64,000 bases of DNA from assembly GCF_013373865.1 (NCBI RefSeq), contig NC_050472.1:23639292-23703291 (forward strand). Direction: 5' to 3'. This document shows positions 51,701 to 64,000 of this stretch, piece by piece. Under the pieces are notes generated by a model that was not told the origin of the DNA, did no database searches, and saw nothing but the letters and a program-made list of their open reading frames with translations. Origin of the DNA: Monomorium pharaonis (taxonomy: Eukaryota > Arthropoda > Insecta > Hymenoptera > Formicidae). Made by a program: the position numbers and the translations under genes. Each line of letters starts with the position of its first letter. Positions within the stretch are counted from its first letter, which is position 1.

Positions 51701-52447
51701 CGCCTGCCGGCTGGAAAAATGGTGCGGCTTTGCCGCGGAGATCGTCGCCGGTAACCGCCGCCGCCACCTTTATCGCCCGCGACGATGAACCCGGAGAGAC
51801 GAAGCGAGGCTATTACTCGACTTCCGGCGCGCAAGAGCCTCAAGGTGTCTGATTACTTCCGAGAGTCCCTCGTTCTCCGTTAAATCTCGTTGTCGCGCCA
51901 GCGTTCTCGCGCGACGTTTATCGTCGCGTCTTTTTTTTTTCTTTTCTTTTTTTCTTATTACCGAAACGAGGCGAATATGTCGGTGAGAGCGTTAAGAAAC
52001 GGCATTACTTCGTAATGGTAATAGTGAGCGACGTACCGCGTACTTCGTAATAATACCGGCAGTGCCCATACGATTTCGTTTTGATCGATTCTGTAACGTA
52101 CGGAATACGCCGCGGGTTCCTTTCTCTGCAAAGGCAACCGGTGGCTCGATTATATTCAGCGCTCCGCTATCGCCCGCTACTCTCCACGCTCTTTTTACTC
52201 TCGTGAACGAACGACAAAAAAACGGTCGATCCGTTTTGCAGGCGTGCCACGTTGGCGAACACTATGTATTTCGCGAGAGAAATAACGCACCGTAAACATC
52301 GCATACCTATTGTGTGACAGGAAAAAAGGCTTTTATGGAATAAAATCGTGTCACGTTGTATTAATTATTTATCGACAAAGAAATTTAATAACTGCGTTCC
52401 CATAATAACAACTGCGGTGTCTCTAACGGTCTTCCCGTAATTCGAGA
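36761..52447. other. Probable long intron and non-coding DNA downstream of the SAM exon
   Basis: This begins with the GTAAGT donor of the SAM-domain exon. No downstream exon was recognised by homology. AT-rich stretches (36900-37500, 38050-42850) alternate with GC-richer ones (37500-38050, 42850-43700, 44240-44600, 45060-46500, 46500-47020, 47400-48030, 48800-49620, 50000-50420, 51200-52300). Open frames up to about 100 codons appear in the GC-richer parts on both strands without domains. A TA run lies at 42357-42375. A first intron of this size is plausible for an insect developmental gene, but an unseen neighbour gene cannot be excluded. Confidence 0.45.
42357..42375. repeat. TA microsatellite
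   Basis: A short TA dinucleotide run in AT-rich non-coding DNA. Confidence 0.8.
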
Positions 52448-52623
52448 GAATTTATAACACTGTTTTATGTTTAAAAGGTTGTCATCCTTTATAATCGTTT
52501 AATTATTTAGCAACAGCATAAAAAGCTACTACACAGTACGCTGTGGACTAACTTTTAATGCTGTTGATAAATAATTACATAAGGGATAACTATCTTTTCA
52601 ACATAAAACAGTGTTATAAATTC
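52448..52623. mobile_element. 176-bp near-complete palindrome (MITE or long hairpin)
   Basis: GAATTTATAACACTGTTTTA and the next bases to 52477 pair almost perfectly with 52594-52623. Pairing resumes further in, where TTAATTATTTAGCAACAGCA opposes TGCTGTTGATAAATAATTA, and closes near CACAGTACGCTGTG. Almost the entire 176 bp can fold into one hairpin. It has no coding capacity. It is either a young palindromic MITE or a source of a long RNA hairpin. No target-site duplication is obvious. Confidence 0.8.
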
Positions 52624-55600
52624 AAATTCTATTTGCGCAGTGACACATTTTCTCAATTTATGGACTATTGTAGGGCATTTTTATGAGGGCATGAATACAT
52701 TTTTTTTACTTATTTTTATGAATACATTTTTAATTTACTAATTACACTACGTTATAAGTATATACCTGCAAACTTGCCTGAATCTTGCGACTGAGCATAA
52801 CGTTACATAAAAATTAATACAAAATTTGTGAGTCTATCCTTAAATTCTTGATTAAAAGAGTTTTCCTAATACAATATAATATAAAGTTTTAATGATGTGG
52901 TGGATGGTATAATGGCGAAGTTGGACATTAAATTTCTTCAGCGTCCAGTCGAGACCATATATTTCTTTGAAGCAACATCAGTACTTACAGAATCATATAA
53001 TGCAGCATGCTGAGCAGAACGAGTGGTGCTCGTGACATGATGCTATATTACAAGACTCGGTTGATGTTTATTGTACATGTAAAGAAGACACATGATTCAT
53101 TCGAAATTACGAATTTTGCACGTGATGAAAAAAAAAATTATTTAGAGACCGCGTAATGATGGTTTTTGTTGTATGAATAACTGTGTATTAATCACATTTT
53201 TATCTGTAATACAAAAAAATATTTCTATAATTATGCCTACTAGCTCAATTCTTTTTCTATTATTTTTCTTGCGTTATTAATGTTAATAATAATTTCTAAT
53301 TTTAAATCTAACACATATTAGAGTTTTAATTTATTTTAAATAAGTGACATAGTATGTTTATAGTTATAACAGAATTTTAGCAAAAGTTCATTATTTTTTT
53401 GCAACGCAATGCAAGAAATTTAGATGTACAGTATGAAATATCGGCAAATTGTCGGAATGAGTTCTCGAGTTTACTCTCGCAAAGTATTATTCACACAGGT
53501 TTTTCCAACAGCATCTGTCGATCCCTCCATAGTGATTCCGAAAAATCCTAACCCGGATTTACGGCGGGGAGTTTCCCAGGCCACAAAGCTGTCGGGGGTG
53601 GATGGTTATTTTGCTCGCCCTATTCTTTGCTAAACGAATACGCGCGTTGGTATACCCAAAGGCACAATTATTTCTTGTAGAACGCTTTCACATTTTCTGG
53701 AACGAATTGGCGCCCTTAGCGATATGACGTTACAAGAATAACCAATTAATGATGGCAGTCGACAGATCATTCTGTGAAAACGAGGGAAAAACGACTAAAC
53801 GTTTGTAGTACAATTAAATGGAATTTTCATATCGTTTTCCACTTGCAAACATCCGTATACAAACACTGTACACAAAGGTTAAGAATTCTAAGTATATATT
53901 AATTATAAAGGTCTCAATTTATAATTTAATATCAACTTTATTAACTTATAGAATTTATGGAACTTTTATAAATTTTAGGAAATTTTGTTAATTAAAAAAT
54001 TTTTTTCAACGTCTAAAACTAAATAAGTGTCAAATCAAATTCTACGTTTTTTAATATCAAATAATTGAGGAATTAGAATATTAAAAATTATTGCCCAAAA
54101 ATAAAATTAAATGAAAAAAAATTAAATTTTATCATATTTTAATCTTGTCTTATGTTTTTTATTCAGAATCTATTAAGCCTTGTTATTCAAACAAACAGCA
54201 TTCTTTTCAATCCGATTTACTATCTGTAATCGGAAGAAGGTGCGCATGATGCTCAGAACGTACACGTATACAGGTGGAACGCGTCCGTTCCACGGCAGGT
54301 GTTGATTGCGCTTACGGCAACAGAAGGGAGAAACCCGGAGGCCGGTTTCACGCGGGTATTGTGCCCGCGAGAAGGCGGTAATGGCCCTTTAACCTGTAAC
54401 CCCAAGTAATTACGGAGTTAACCGATGCAAATTACAATAATTTGCGCCAAGGAAGTGGCCGCCCTCATCGCCTTAACCCCGTCCCTGTTTCACTTTCCAA
54501 CCCCGCGCCGGTCATTCGTTTCGGCGCTAAACGAATCGCTTCCAACGCGTCTGAACCGTTATCTGCATTTTTTATGCCTCTCAAAATCTCATTTGTCGTT
54601 TGTGCGTAGATGAAAGCGCCCCGAATATTCTCCTCATATTTTTAGCGCATATCACAGCTGTAGAGACTCACGTGTCATCGGACTTGATGTTTCTATGTCA
54701 GCGCGCAAGTGATGTCGTTGAGCAAAACACTTATTGACTGCCTTTTGACACTTTTTCGTCAAACTATATTTATTCATGTATAAAAGATAGGATATCTTAT
54801 TTGAGTGCATGGAGGATTTATCTTTAGAATATATATAGGACATTTTAATGGTTTTTTTTTTTAGAAATTGTCAATCAGCCAAGCTTCGTGACAAGAGAGC
54901 GAGCGTTTGATAGATTTTTTTCTAAGTAATACTGAATAGAGACATAAAGTGGACGCTTTAACAATAATTTTAAATAATATATCACACTCCGTGTGTATAA
55001 CGTGTCGATGTAATAATTACATACATGCAAGTCAAGTAGGGACGTCCCGATTTATCGCAGCAAGAACAGCTGGAATAACACGAACATTAATCGTAAAATA
55101 GTATGGTTATAGTAATATACTAAACATCGAGAAAGTATCGAGAAAGCAGACGTGAAAATAATCTATCGGACGATAAAGATATATTTAATAGCCAATATTG
55201 CAGTGCATGTGGGGCAAACGTATCTACTATATTTCTATATATCTTATATATATCGCGTGCGTTTCGTGCTTACTGTACTACAATTGATATAGGTTGTATG
55301 TATTTTACGCCCAATTATTTCCATCTCTGACAGTCGGCCGTTCCATTGCGTCACGCACGCTCGATAATACATATATAGCGGATGATGGTATCTCGATAAC
55401 GCGTCTTTAAAGGCGATAATTCGCGAACCTGCCTTTCGTAAATAGCACGTTCACATGGATGCGATACGTGTCTCGGAAACAATAGCCTAATACATCTGTC
55501 TCATTTGCATTAATACTTTCCTACGTTCTCTGATACTTGGTATGCGCGATACCACGCTCGCTTATACGTATCATAATAAATCGTGTTTTATAGCCGACAC

Positions 55601-58600
55601 GTATACAGAGCGCGATAGCTTCCAGCGACGCGTCGATATGTGAAAAATGTTTGCTAAATAGTTTGTTAGATCGATCGTAATGCTGGTGGTGGGTGCGAAA
55701 TAGCCAGGCTACACGAGTATGGGGAAAATTTATATATTTCTATTCAGATTCCATTTCGTATCATCTGACATTGTTATATGGCATTGATAATTCACTACAA
55801 TAATCACGGTCATTGAAACTGTCCTTTTTAATTCTCTCGTTTCCTCTACCGAACTGAATGGTCAGCATGAAAAAGGGGATAATTTTTGTAGCACACAAAG
55901 CGAGTCTGAAACACAAGCTCGATGGCAATATAAAAACATTGTAGTTTTTTGATATGATTTTAAAACGGTAGCAAAATGTCACAACCATTTAAAGATACAA
56001 GATAGTTTATTGGATTTCCTATATTTTTCTATACTTTTAAAATTTTTGAAATACGAGAACATTAAAAAAATTGTAAATATAAAATGTTAAGAAATATATA
56101 TATGAAAGTTAAATATTTATTTTTTACTTGTAAGTAAACTTTAAAAATAATTCTAAAAAATATTCATTCAAATTTACATTTATATATAATACTAAAATAA
56201 TAAAATGAAAAAATTTTCAGCTATTTTCGAAAGACAAAGCATTTTTTACACAATAAACTTTTTTGTACAAAAAAAAGCATTCTTTTACACAATAATGCTT
56301 TTAATAAGATTACATTGCGTGCTATCTTTTGGAAATAAAAGCGTTGGAACTATTTGATCGCTCGCAATCCAACCGCGATTGATCTTGAGGGCGCAAAGTC
56401 GCATCAAAGCCGCAATTTGAGTGAGACCGTCGCTTTCGTCCTTCTGAAACCTACGTCAATTCCTTTTGTACACGTTTCGACCTCTGCGAGGAACGCGATG
56501 GGAATGACACCCACGTTTGATATGCGGCACGTAGCGCGCGGCAACGCGACACGGCACGACGCAATGCGCGTCTGCGGAAGCAAAGTTTTCCGATGGCATG
56601 TGTCGAGAGGCAGTCCCGATGGTTATGCAAAGGGATCGTCGTGGGCGAAGGGAAGGATCCTGCGCGCGCTATGACAAATGACAAACCCGTCAAGAATAGG
56701 GCGGAAACCGGGAGGGCGACGACGACGACAACGACGAAGGGCGAAGCTGCGGCGGTTGGAGCGGAAGGGTGATGACAGAGCCTGTGCTCGCAGAATTCGC
56801 CGAACGCATCTGATGTTGTTTAAACTTTGCGGTTTGCCTGCCCGCTGAACTTTACACTTGTCGGTGCAAGTGTTATAGTTTGCCAGATCGCTGGAAGCTA
56901 TCGCGCACCGGGGCGGCCAGGGGAAGAGAAGGGAACGCGCCGGGTCAACGGAGGTAATTAGCGTTACACGCTGGAATATAAATCATGCCGGAAGGGGCCG
57001 CGGACCGTTTATTAATTTATAATTGCGAGCCCTCGATGTATAGCTTTCCGAAAATTGCAGGTCTTGCCGCGACTCATTGCTACTACGGAGATTTAACGCT
57101 AACTAGATATTTTCTTCTGGTCATCTGCGGTTGATTTCATGCATGTGTCCGTGTATATGTAATATCGAGGCAAACATCGGTCTCTTACGTTAGTGCTTTC
57201 GCACGGCTCCGCGGGGACCTTTGTGGTTGCCTGTCGATCTCGTTCCCATGTCGTGAGCGCGCCGCGCTACATCATCGACGAGCCGTTTAACCGAGCCGTT
57301 CAGACGTGACGACTTTCATGCTTCCTGATTGTTGCATTCGACCCAACATTTCGACGAAGGAAAAGATTGCAATTGAGATCAGCAGGTCACAACCTCTTTT
57401 CGTTAATCGTGCTTCAGAAACAGGGAAATAAACAATCAAAGACTTAAATTATTAAATATACTTGTGGCCTGAAAATTTAACTAATAATAACACATTGCTA
57501 ATTTTTACTTAAAGTAGAAGTAGCGTAAAGAGCTGGTAATGCATTCTTGTGTCTATAATGATCCTCCGCCTTAAACATATAGTACAGTTGTAACTCTAAA
57601 CATGTTTCAATAAGTTCAATCAGCTGCTGATATAATTAATTGCAATGACATACATCTAAATAAATTTTATAAACAGAGGATTGGGAAAGATAGATATTAA
57701 TTGTCATACGAAAATTGAATAGTAGAAAGTTTCGAAAATGCAGGTCTTATCGTTCGCTTATCGCCCGGCCATTCGAGCAAACGAGGGTCCGCGATGAGTT
57801 TTGGAAACGAGGTCGTGCCAGGAGAACGCTATTAGCCCATCTGTCTTTCTTGCTAATGATTGCACGGCCACGTGACGCTGCGCAGTTTCGACACCGGGCA
57901 ACCTTGCACCGACCTACTCATCGTTTATTTCCGGAAACGGCGTCGAGCTCTCTTTGGGATGTGTCGATCCATCTGATAGAATTAATAGACATCGAAATCG
58001 GGCAAACTTTGCCACTTACTGGCTTGATCGGTTCGCCGTGTTTCTTCCGCGGCTTCTTCACCCGTTATATAATCTATCAGCTTTCCACACGACGGCTCTG
58101 ACCTGCCTTAAGTCTCCTATGAGGAAGCTTTACCTCCTCAGCAGACCGACCTACCATAATTTATCGGTCCACGTGATGGAGCCTAGACGGGGAGGATTCC
58201 ATCTATCATTATCGTGAACCGAAGCCATCTCTTTCGCGTCTTCAATCTCCTTTCTCGTCTTGCCTCCTTCATCGACGTGCAAGAAAACACTCTTGTCAGT
58301 GTCTCAGCATCGATCTTGCTCCGCTTTCGATGCTCTCGCACAAGAAGCTGTTGTCGACTGTATGTGGAATTATTCTTTGAAAGAGTACTTCTTGTTTGTT
58401 CGCGGTTACTGTTTCAGTAGAGCATGTAAAGCAAAAACTTTTGCAAGCGAAATAGTTTCTGTTTGCCTTCCATGACGCGCACTATGATGGAGGTTTGATG
58501 ACACAAATAAACAAGTGATGCAAAAGTAAACATACATTCACAAATGGAAATTGAAATTTCCTTCATTCTGTTCACGTAAAGAAGCTTGTGCTTGAAATTA

Positions 58601-59101
58601 ATCGAGATTGAAATTGAAGATTATTAATTAACTTTAAAGCACATGAGAGATATGAAATACAAAGACGAAGGAATTTTTTTAAAATAAGTATTTTAATTTT
58701 TTAAAACACTTTCATTTTTTATTTGTACACATTTACGCATGACACATCAATACTAACATTGTAATCCAGCTAACAGCACGTTGTTATTGTTAATAGTATG
58801 TCGATATGAGTGCACAAATATCACCGTGACGTTATTACCGTGGTAGAATGCATCTCTATTAATTCTCTATTGAGAAATTCAGATACACACGGGTCAGTAG
58901 ATGACCGAAATCAGTGAGGCGTGGCATATAGGAGCGACGTCTATGTACATGTGTGCGAAAGACCCTTCCATGCGCGTCTGTATACCGTAATTATCGAGGG
59001 TTCACACTAAGGTAGTAAGCGATGTCGATTGCCATGGGGCCCTGACCAACGTTTATGTCGATAACGACAGTTTGAACGCCATTTCGTCGCTCGCCGAAAC
59101 T
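52624..59101. other. Non-coding stretch, mixed composition
   Basis: AT-rich sequence (52630-54200, 54780-55300, 55980-56340) alternates with GC-richer parts (54230-54640, 56350-57400, 57710-58480). Open frames up to 128 codons in the latter (for example 57715-58101 on the + strand) have no recognisable domain, signal peptide or splice context. Nothing is called as a gene. Confidence 0.45.
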
Positions 59102-59153
59102 GTGCCGCGTCGTGTCGCGTCGCGCCGCGCCGTGCCGCATGCCGTGCCGTGCG
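59102..59153. repeat. CpG-rich pentamer array
   Basis: A run of five-base units of the GTCGC/GCCGC/GTGCC type covers about 50 bp within a CpG-rich block. It contributes an Arg/Ala-rich stretch to the overlapping open frame at 59072-59311, which I do not accept as a gene. Confidence 0.75.
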
Positions 59154-62100
59154 ATAACGCAATGGAATCGAGAAATTTAATTAAGGACCGGCGTAATTTC
59201 CCGCCGACTCTTACCGTTAACAACCTTCTCGCGGCACTCGTTCTTTTATTATTTGTCGGCGGTATCACCGCGGACGACTCGACGAAAATGTCGCCAACAG
59301 CGGCGCTGTAACCGACGTCTTCCACTTCGCCCCGGACTTGAATGCCGCATCTAAATCGCCCCTTTAAAACCGCCCGCACCCTTAATTTCGCTACTAGCGC
59401 TCTCGTTATGCTGCGATAACCGCGGGTCACCCAGTTTTAACGACTTGCTGAGAAGATGCCGGCTATCGTTATAGCGTCGCCGTTTCATGATATATCCGGT
59501 CTTCTTCTCGGCGCGTCTCTCATCGGAGGGTGTAGGATAATCTTGCCGAGGCAACCGATATCATTTCTGTTTGTCGTTGTTCCTGGTAACGATACCAGCG
59601 GGAGTTGTCTCGATCTCACGTCTCACGGCTCACCGTGGCTGCGCTCTTTAACAGCGATGCTTTATTTATCTCTTCATGTGTATCGTGAAAGTGCAAGGCG
59701 TGCAAGGTTGACACATAAGAAAGGATTATAGACTTATTGTATGATATGCAAAAGCACGTACTGAGGATATCAGTCGCTCGTGAAATGATAATAAAGAAGA
59801 TCACCCGCGTAGACAATGCCGGCCATTTGTTCCAATATGTCGCAGACAATTTAAGATATGTTACTACTGCTATCCCTACAACTGGCTGGAAAGTATTCCG
59901 TTTATTCAGACATATCGTTCATCTCAATCCTCGACTTATCATGTATTAAGTAGCCACTTCCATCGCTGAAGGCACTTTGCATCCAAATGCACGTCTCATT
60001 TCTTCGTTTAGTGTCACTTAGCATTCATACTTCGCGTATGACTCATTGTCAAGCTTTAACGTACGTTCTTTTCGAATCATCTTTTTTCACTGTCTTTTTG
60101 TATTCTTTCCAAATCTTTACCAATTTCTACTTTTGTATATTTTTTTAATTGCTGTTGCTGTTTACGTTGTACACTGTAAACAATTATGTAAAATTATATA
60201 AATAATATTTTTTTAATTACACAATTTATGTATATAAATATATAAAATTTTTTAGTTTTTGTATTTCTAATTGTGCAAATATAATTTTTTGTTTAATGTA
60301 AAAATATATTTGTACAATTAAAGATAAGAATTTTATATATTTCATATTTATTTTATATATATCACTCATATGAGTTTTACACATATTGTTTATGTAATTT
60401 TACATAATTTTTTTTACCTGGTATATACGTTTGCAATAAGAGCTTATATAATTTAGATAGCATAGTAATTGCTCCATTATTGGTAAGCGCGAACCTCAAT
60501 TTCACAAACGTATAGTGAAACTGCATCCACACATTATATATATACATCAACTGCAATTTCTCGCTAATGTACTTGGCTCGTAATCGCTGACGCATTGATA
60601 TTTCGCGTTATCATAGCACTCATACGGATTTGCCGGCACAAAGCATGAAAGCACTCAGATCACTCGACTGAGATAACTCTATCGATTAGATGTCTAACTG
60701 TTTTACTGTGCTTTGCTTCAATGTCTGCGAACGTGACTGATAGATAGCGTTTGTCTTAGTATTAGGATAAATTGTGAAATCGATTATTGTTTTACAACGT
60801 GACAATACGTGCTATTTTGTTGATATAATTTTTTAGTAACCATAAAAAAGTGGAATAACAAAATTTACATTTTAAGTTTAAATAAATTTTTGAAAAACAA
60901 AATTGAATTAATCTACACCAAACTATTTTTATATTTTATTATTTTAAAAAATATTTTAGATTTTAAAAAATTATTTTGCACCTATGTATCTTTTATAATG
61001 GAAAAATAAAATAGATTGTTATTTTTATTCTATATAAAGAGAATTTAATTTATGAATTATTAAACTTACAAATTACATTGCTTTTTACGCGTTTAATATT
61101 AGTAGCTCTAATCGTGCGATGTAGAAGGTCTTTACGTTTCTGATAGCTCATCGAAATTAATGCCAGCTTTCCATTATGTTCCTTGAGATTAGGCTCTCCA
61201 ATTCAATTTGTCCGTGACGTAAGCGCGGGCAGTGAATTACGAAAGGTTATTCCCGGTTAAGCCTCGCTTATCAACGGAGACGGAGGAGATGCGCAGGCGT
61301 TGATTTACGATCACGCGTGCGACCTTTCAGGCGTGACTTGGACAAGAAAAAAAGTTGCATTCTCTATCAAGTGCCTAGGGGTCGTACGGTAACGCAGGTG
61401 CAGTGTAACAGCTTGCTTGCTTGCTTCTTAGGTATACTGGACAGATGCTACAGGTATGCAGCCGGCTGCCTCATCAAAGACCACCACTCGCATTATGACT
61501 GCATCATAGCCGGGAATTACTTCCCGAAACTTGCGGCAGTTGTTCATTCTTTTGTCTACCGACGACAGACTTTGTGGACACTGATACCGTTATATTTGAC
61601 ACTTCACTACAAGCTCTTGAAAATTAAAAACGTATCACATCGAAACGTACTTTTTGTGATAGTTGCGTTAAATTTTATTTTTCAATATTTGCAAAAATTC
61701 CCCAATTTTTTTCATGTTACGAGATTGTGATATTAAAGAGGAATATTTGACATTATTATTTCGGTCAATCTGTTGAATGGACGAAAGGGATGAATCTGCT
61801 TCTCTTTGTAATTTTGGCACATAAATTTTATGACTTTTGATTTGATTATTTCGTATAGTATGGCGGTCGATAGATTTTTCTTTTGGGTGTGTGCGTGTCG
61901 AGATCTCGTTTCTAAAGTGCGTCGCTCTTTCATGGAGCCCGTTCAAGGTTACGTGAAAAGAGTTCCGAGAGAGACCGTGTCGTTCACCAAGGCTGTGCCA
62001 AGGCGGTACAAATGGTCGTCCTTTCAATATCCCAGTCACTTAATCGGAACAGATCGACAGAGTGCAATCAGCCGTTTGACGCTCGTGACCAATGATGTCC

Positions 62101-63789
62101 TTTCTTGCCATAAACTGTAGAGTTTTCATACGGAAGAAAAAACATCAAACGCTTGTTTGTAAATGTAGTGCCGCATCTGTGCTGCGACACGAGTCATTTA
62201 TCATTGTCATTATTCCGCATGCTATAACTTTGCTCTATCATAAATCCATGAATACGTAGATAAATCAAAAACATAAAAAATTATTAATAAAAAGTAATTG
62301 CTCATTGTTGTTTTGAACTTTAAACTTTTTATAGTAAATTTAGTAAAACGAGAAAAGATGTAAATAGTAAAAAAGATTAATTTAAAATTTAACTTTTGTT
62401 TTTCTGTCGACTCAATTTTCGAGAACAATAAATTTTTTATTAATAATATTATGCTTGTCCAATAATTTGCTAGGTTTGTAAATAACATGTTTATGTCTGA
62501 TAAACGTGAGAGTAAGAATTTTATCATTTATGTAATATCTATCAAATTAATCAAAAATTTTATTTGTAAATTATTACAATGTGCATAAATCATTTTTGGC
62601 ATTAGTGGATAACATAAATTTGATTAAATATAAGATTTTTATTCAATTTATATGGACCATATGAGAAGCAATTCTATTCTTCTTCAAATTGTGCCTAATG
62701 GCGCACGTTCTATCTCTAGAGGACGGTAATCTTTCCGGAAGACAATTTTGTCGTTCTCAGAAATAGCTCCAAATGTTATGTCATTCAATTTTATTACACG
62801 TACCGTTCTATATTGCAATTTTTACAATCAAATTAATTTTTTTATAAAAAGCATAATCTATTATCTATTTTTTTTTATTTTTTCAGTAAAACAGATATTG
62901 ATAAGAACTAAAACTATAAGTAAAAACCTATTTTATATAGTAGATAAAATATCATAAACCATTTTTACAATACATATCAGTCGCGCAAATATTGCGGTGT
63001 GAATTCCGTTATCTATTCTATCTATATTATATTTAAGTTGTCTATTTTTAAAATAGTTTTTAGATATATAATATTCACGATTTTTTTCAACTGTTTTAAA
63101 GTGTACAATGAGCATCAAATCTAATTTAATATAAATTTAATTCAATAATTTAATTTAATAAAATGTTGCACGCGCGAATGTCGAACGTCAGAGTAAAAAC
63201 GTTATACTTAATAGATTGCATTGTCTTTGTTGTAATTCCACTAATAGTTCTCACAGATCGAATGAGAAAAACGGCGTAAAAGTGTTACGTCAAGCAGGTG
63301 AGAAGGAAATACCGGAAGATCCTTTCGAACGACCGCACATGCGTAAGTGTTCTGGATGAACGGCGTCTTATTGCGGTTCTCGAAAACACCTGAGTCGTGA
63401 AACCGTCAGTTAGGTGCATTAGTCATGTCTAAAAGGAATGCCGCAAGCATGGCCGTGTAATCTCAGATCTGCCTTTGTCCTGACATGGTCTTTGTTCGAA
63501 GTAAACTGATGTAGTCGTTGCCAGTCAACGGTGACAATGTTAATCTTCTGGCACGCGATCCGTAGAGCGAAGATATGACGATAACATGGTTTATTCAGAA
63601 TCCATCGATATTGTGGTAAACAACGCCTGGTGTTACGCAAATATTAACTAATATTTATTTTACACGTAAAATCAGATGAAAAGACTGTAAAATTATGCCT
63701 TGTATTATTTTTACAATATTGATGAATTGCCTGTTAATTAAATATTTGAGAATTTAACGTAAAACAGCAACAGTGATGAATTGGCTATT
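59154..63789. other. Non-coding stretch, mixed composition
   Basis: No gene is recognised. GC-richer sequence at 59154-59680 gives way to AT-rich DNA at 60060-61080 and 62230-63180. The open frame at 61317-61730 (+ strand, 137 codons) has some hydrophobic stretches but no family resemblance and no supporting promoter or splice signals, and it is probably chance. Confidence 0.45.
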
Positions 63790-63815
63790 TCTCTCTCTCT
63801 TTCTTTCTCTCTCTC
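63790..63815. repeat. CT microsatellite
   Basis: A CT tract with TTTCTTT interruption. The 185 bases after it, to the window end, contain nothing I recognise. Confidence 0.85.
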
Positions 63816-64000
63816 AATTAGTATTGTTTGAATTTCGTGTCAGAAAAGTTCAAGCAGATATTTGGTCGCGATATTAAAAAATTCACTTGGAACGCATTCT
63901 ACTCGCATATTTTGCGAGCTTATTCGTGAAAAGAACAGTTGCGAGAAATGCACGAGAGCGCATTAGTTTATAACGTGGCACAACGATTTGCAACCTTTCA

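Noticed and set aside
59072..59311. 79-codon frame with a signal-like hydrophobic stretch (LLAALVLLLFVGGITADD)
   Set aside because: It is short, begins within a CpG pentamer array, has no family match and no splice or promoter support; the hydrophobic run is probably chance.
61317..61730. 137-codon + strand frame
   Set aside because: No domain, signal peptide, conserved motif or transcription signal is visible; a frame of this length in mixed-composition DNA is possible by chance.

Overview
The window reads as insect nuclear DNA, most likely from a hymenopteran and plausibly an ant. It has AT-rich non-coding sequence broken by CpG-rich islands, spliced genes with consensus GT/AG introns, CT/GA microsatellites, Jockey-type non-LTR remnants and many small palindromic DNA transposons. 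The species assignment is inference. No rRNA or tRNA gene, CRISPR array or prokaryotic feature was recognised.

Two protein-coding loci are well supported, both on the + strand. The first (about 17980-20380) is a compact two-exon gene for a secreted, low-complexity structural protein of cuticular type. It has a TATA box, a 5-codon first exon that begins the signal peptide, a 529-bp intron, and one large exon encoding Gly-His/Gly-Tyr, Pro-Val and Gly-Ala repeat blocks. The second (from about 34400) is the 5' end of a SAM-domain gene of the SAMD5/SASH1 type. A CpG-rich leader of about 1.8 kb precedes a first coding exon at 36260-36760, which ends at a phase-0 splice donor. I recognise no later exon of this gene, so much of the last 27 kb may be its intron, or intron plus intergenic DNA.

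The most striking structure is a giant imperfect palindrome at about 22130-28720. Two arms of about 2.6 and 2.4 kb, nearly identical over most of their length, lie in inverted orientation around a 1.6-kb spacer. Each arm holds part of a decayed Jockey element, an 81-codon open frame, a splice-flanked open block on the opposite strand, and a GC-rich minisatellite of about 206 bp. The minisatellite has one more full unit in the left arm. The spacer has its own layered history: a 163-bp tandem repeat, one unit of which was hit by a palindromic MITE, and a 522-bp hAT-like element with an 8-bp target-site duplication. A relative of the hAT-like element lies at about 14036-14492.

The rest is mainly AT-rich non-coding sequence with several MITE-like palindromes (17029-17273, 21080-21420, 52448-52623), a perfect 22-bp hairpin at 13088-13150, microsatellites, and CpG-rich blocks that may be promoters or unrecognised exons (about 2838-3520, 6501-7270, 13260-13680, 15300-15860, 30000-31100, 45350-46300, 51230-52300, 56350-57000 and 59050-59300).
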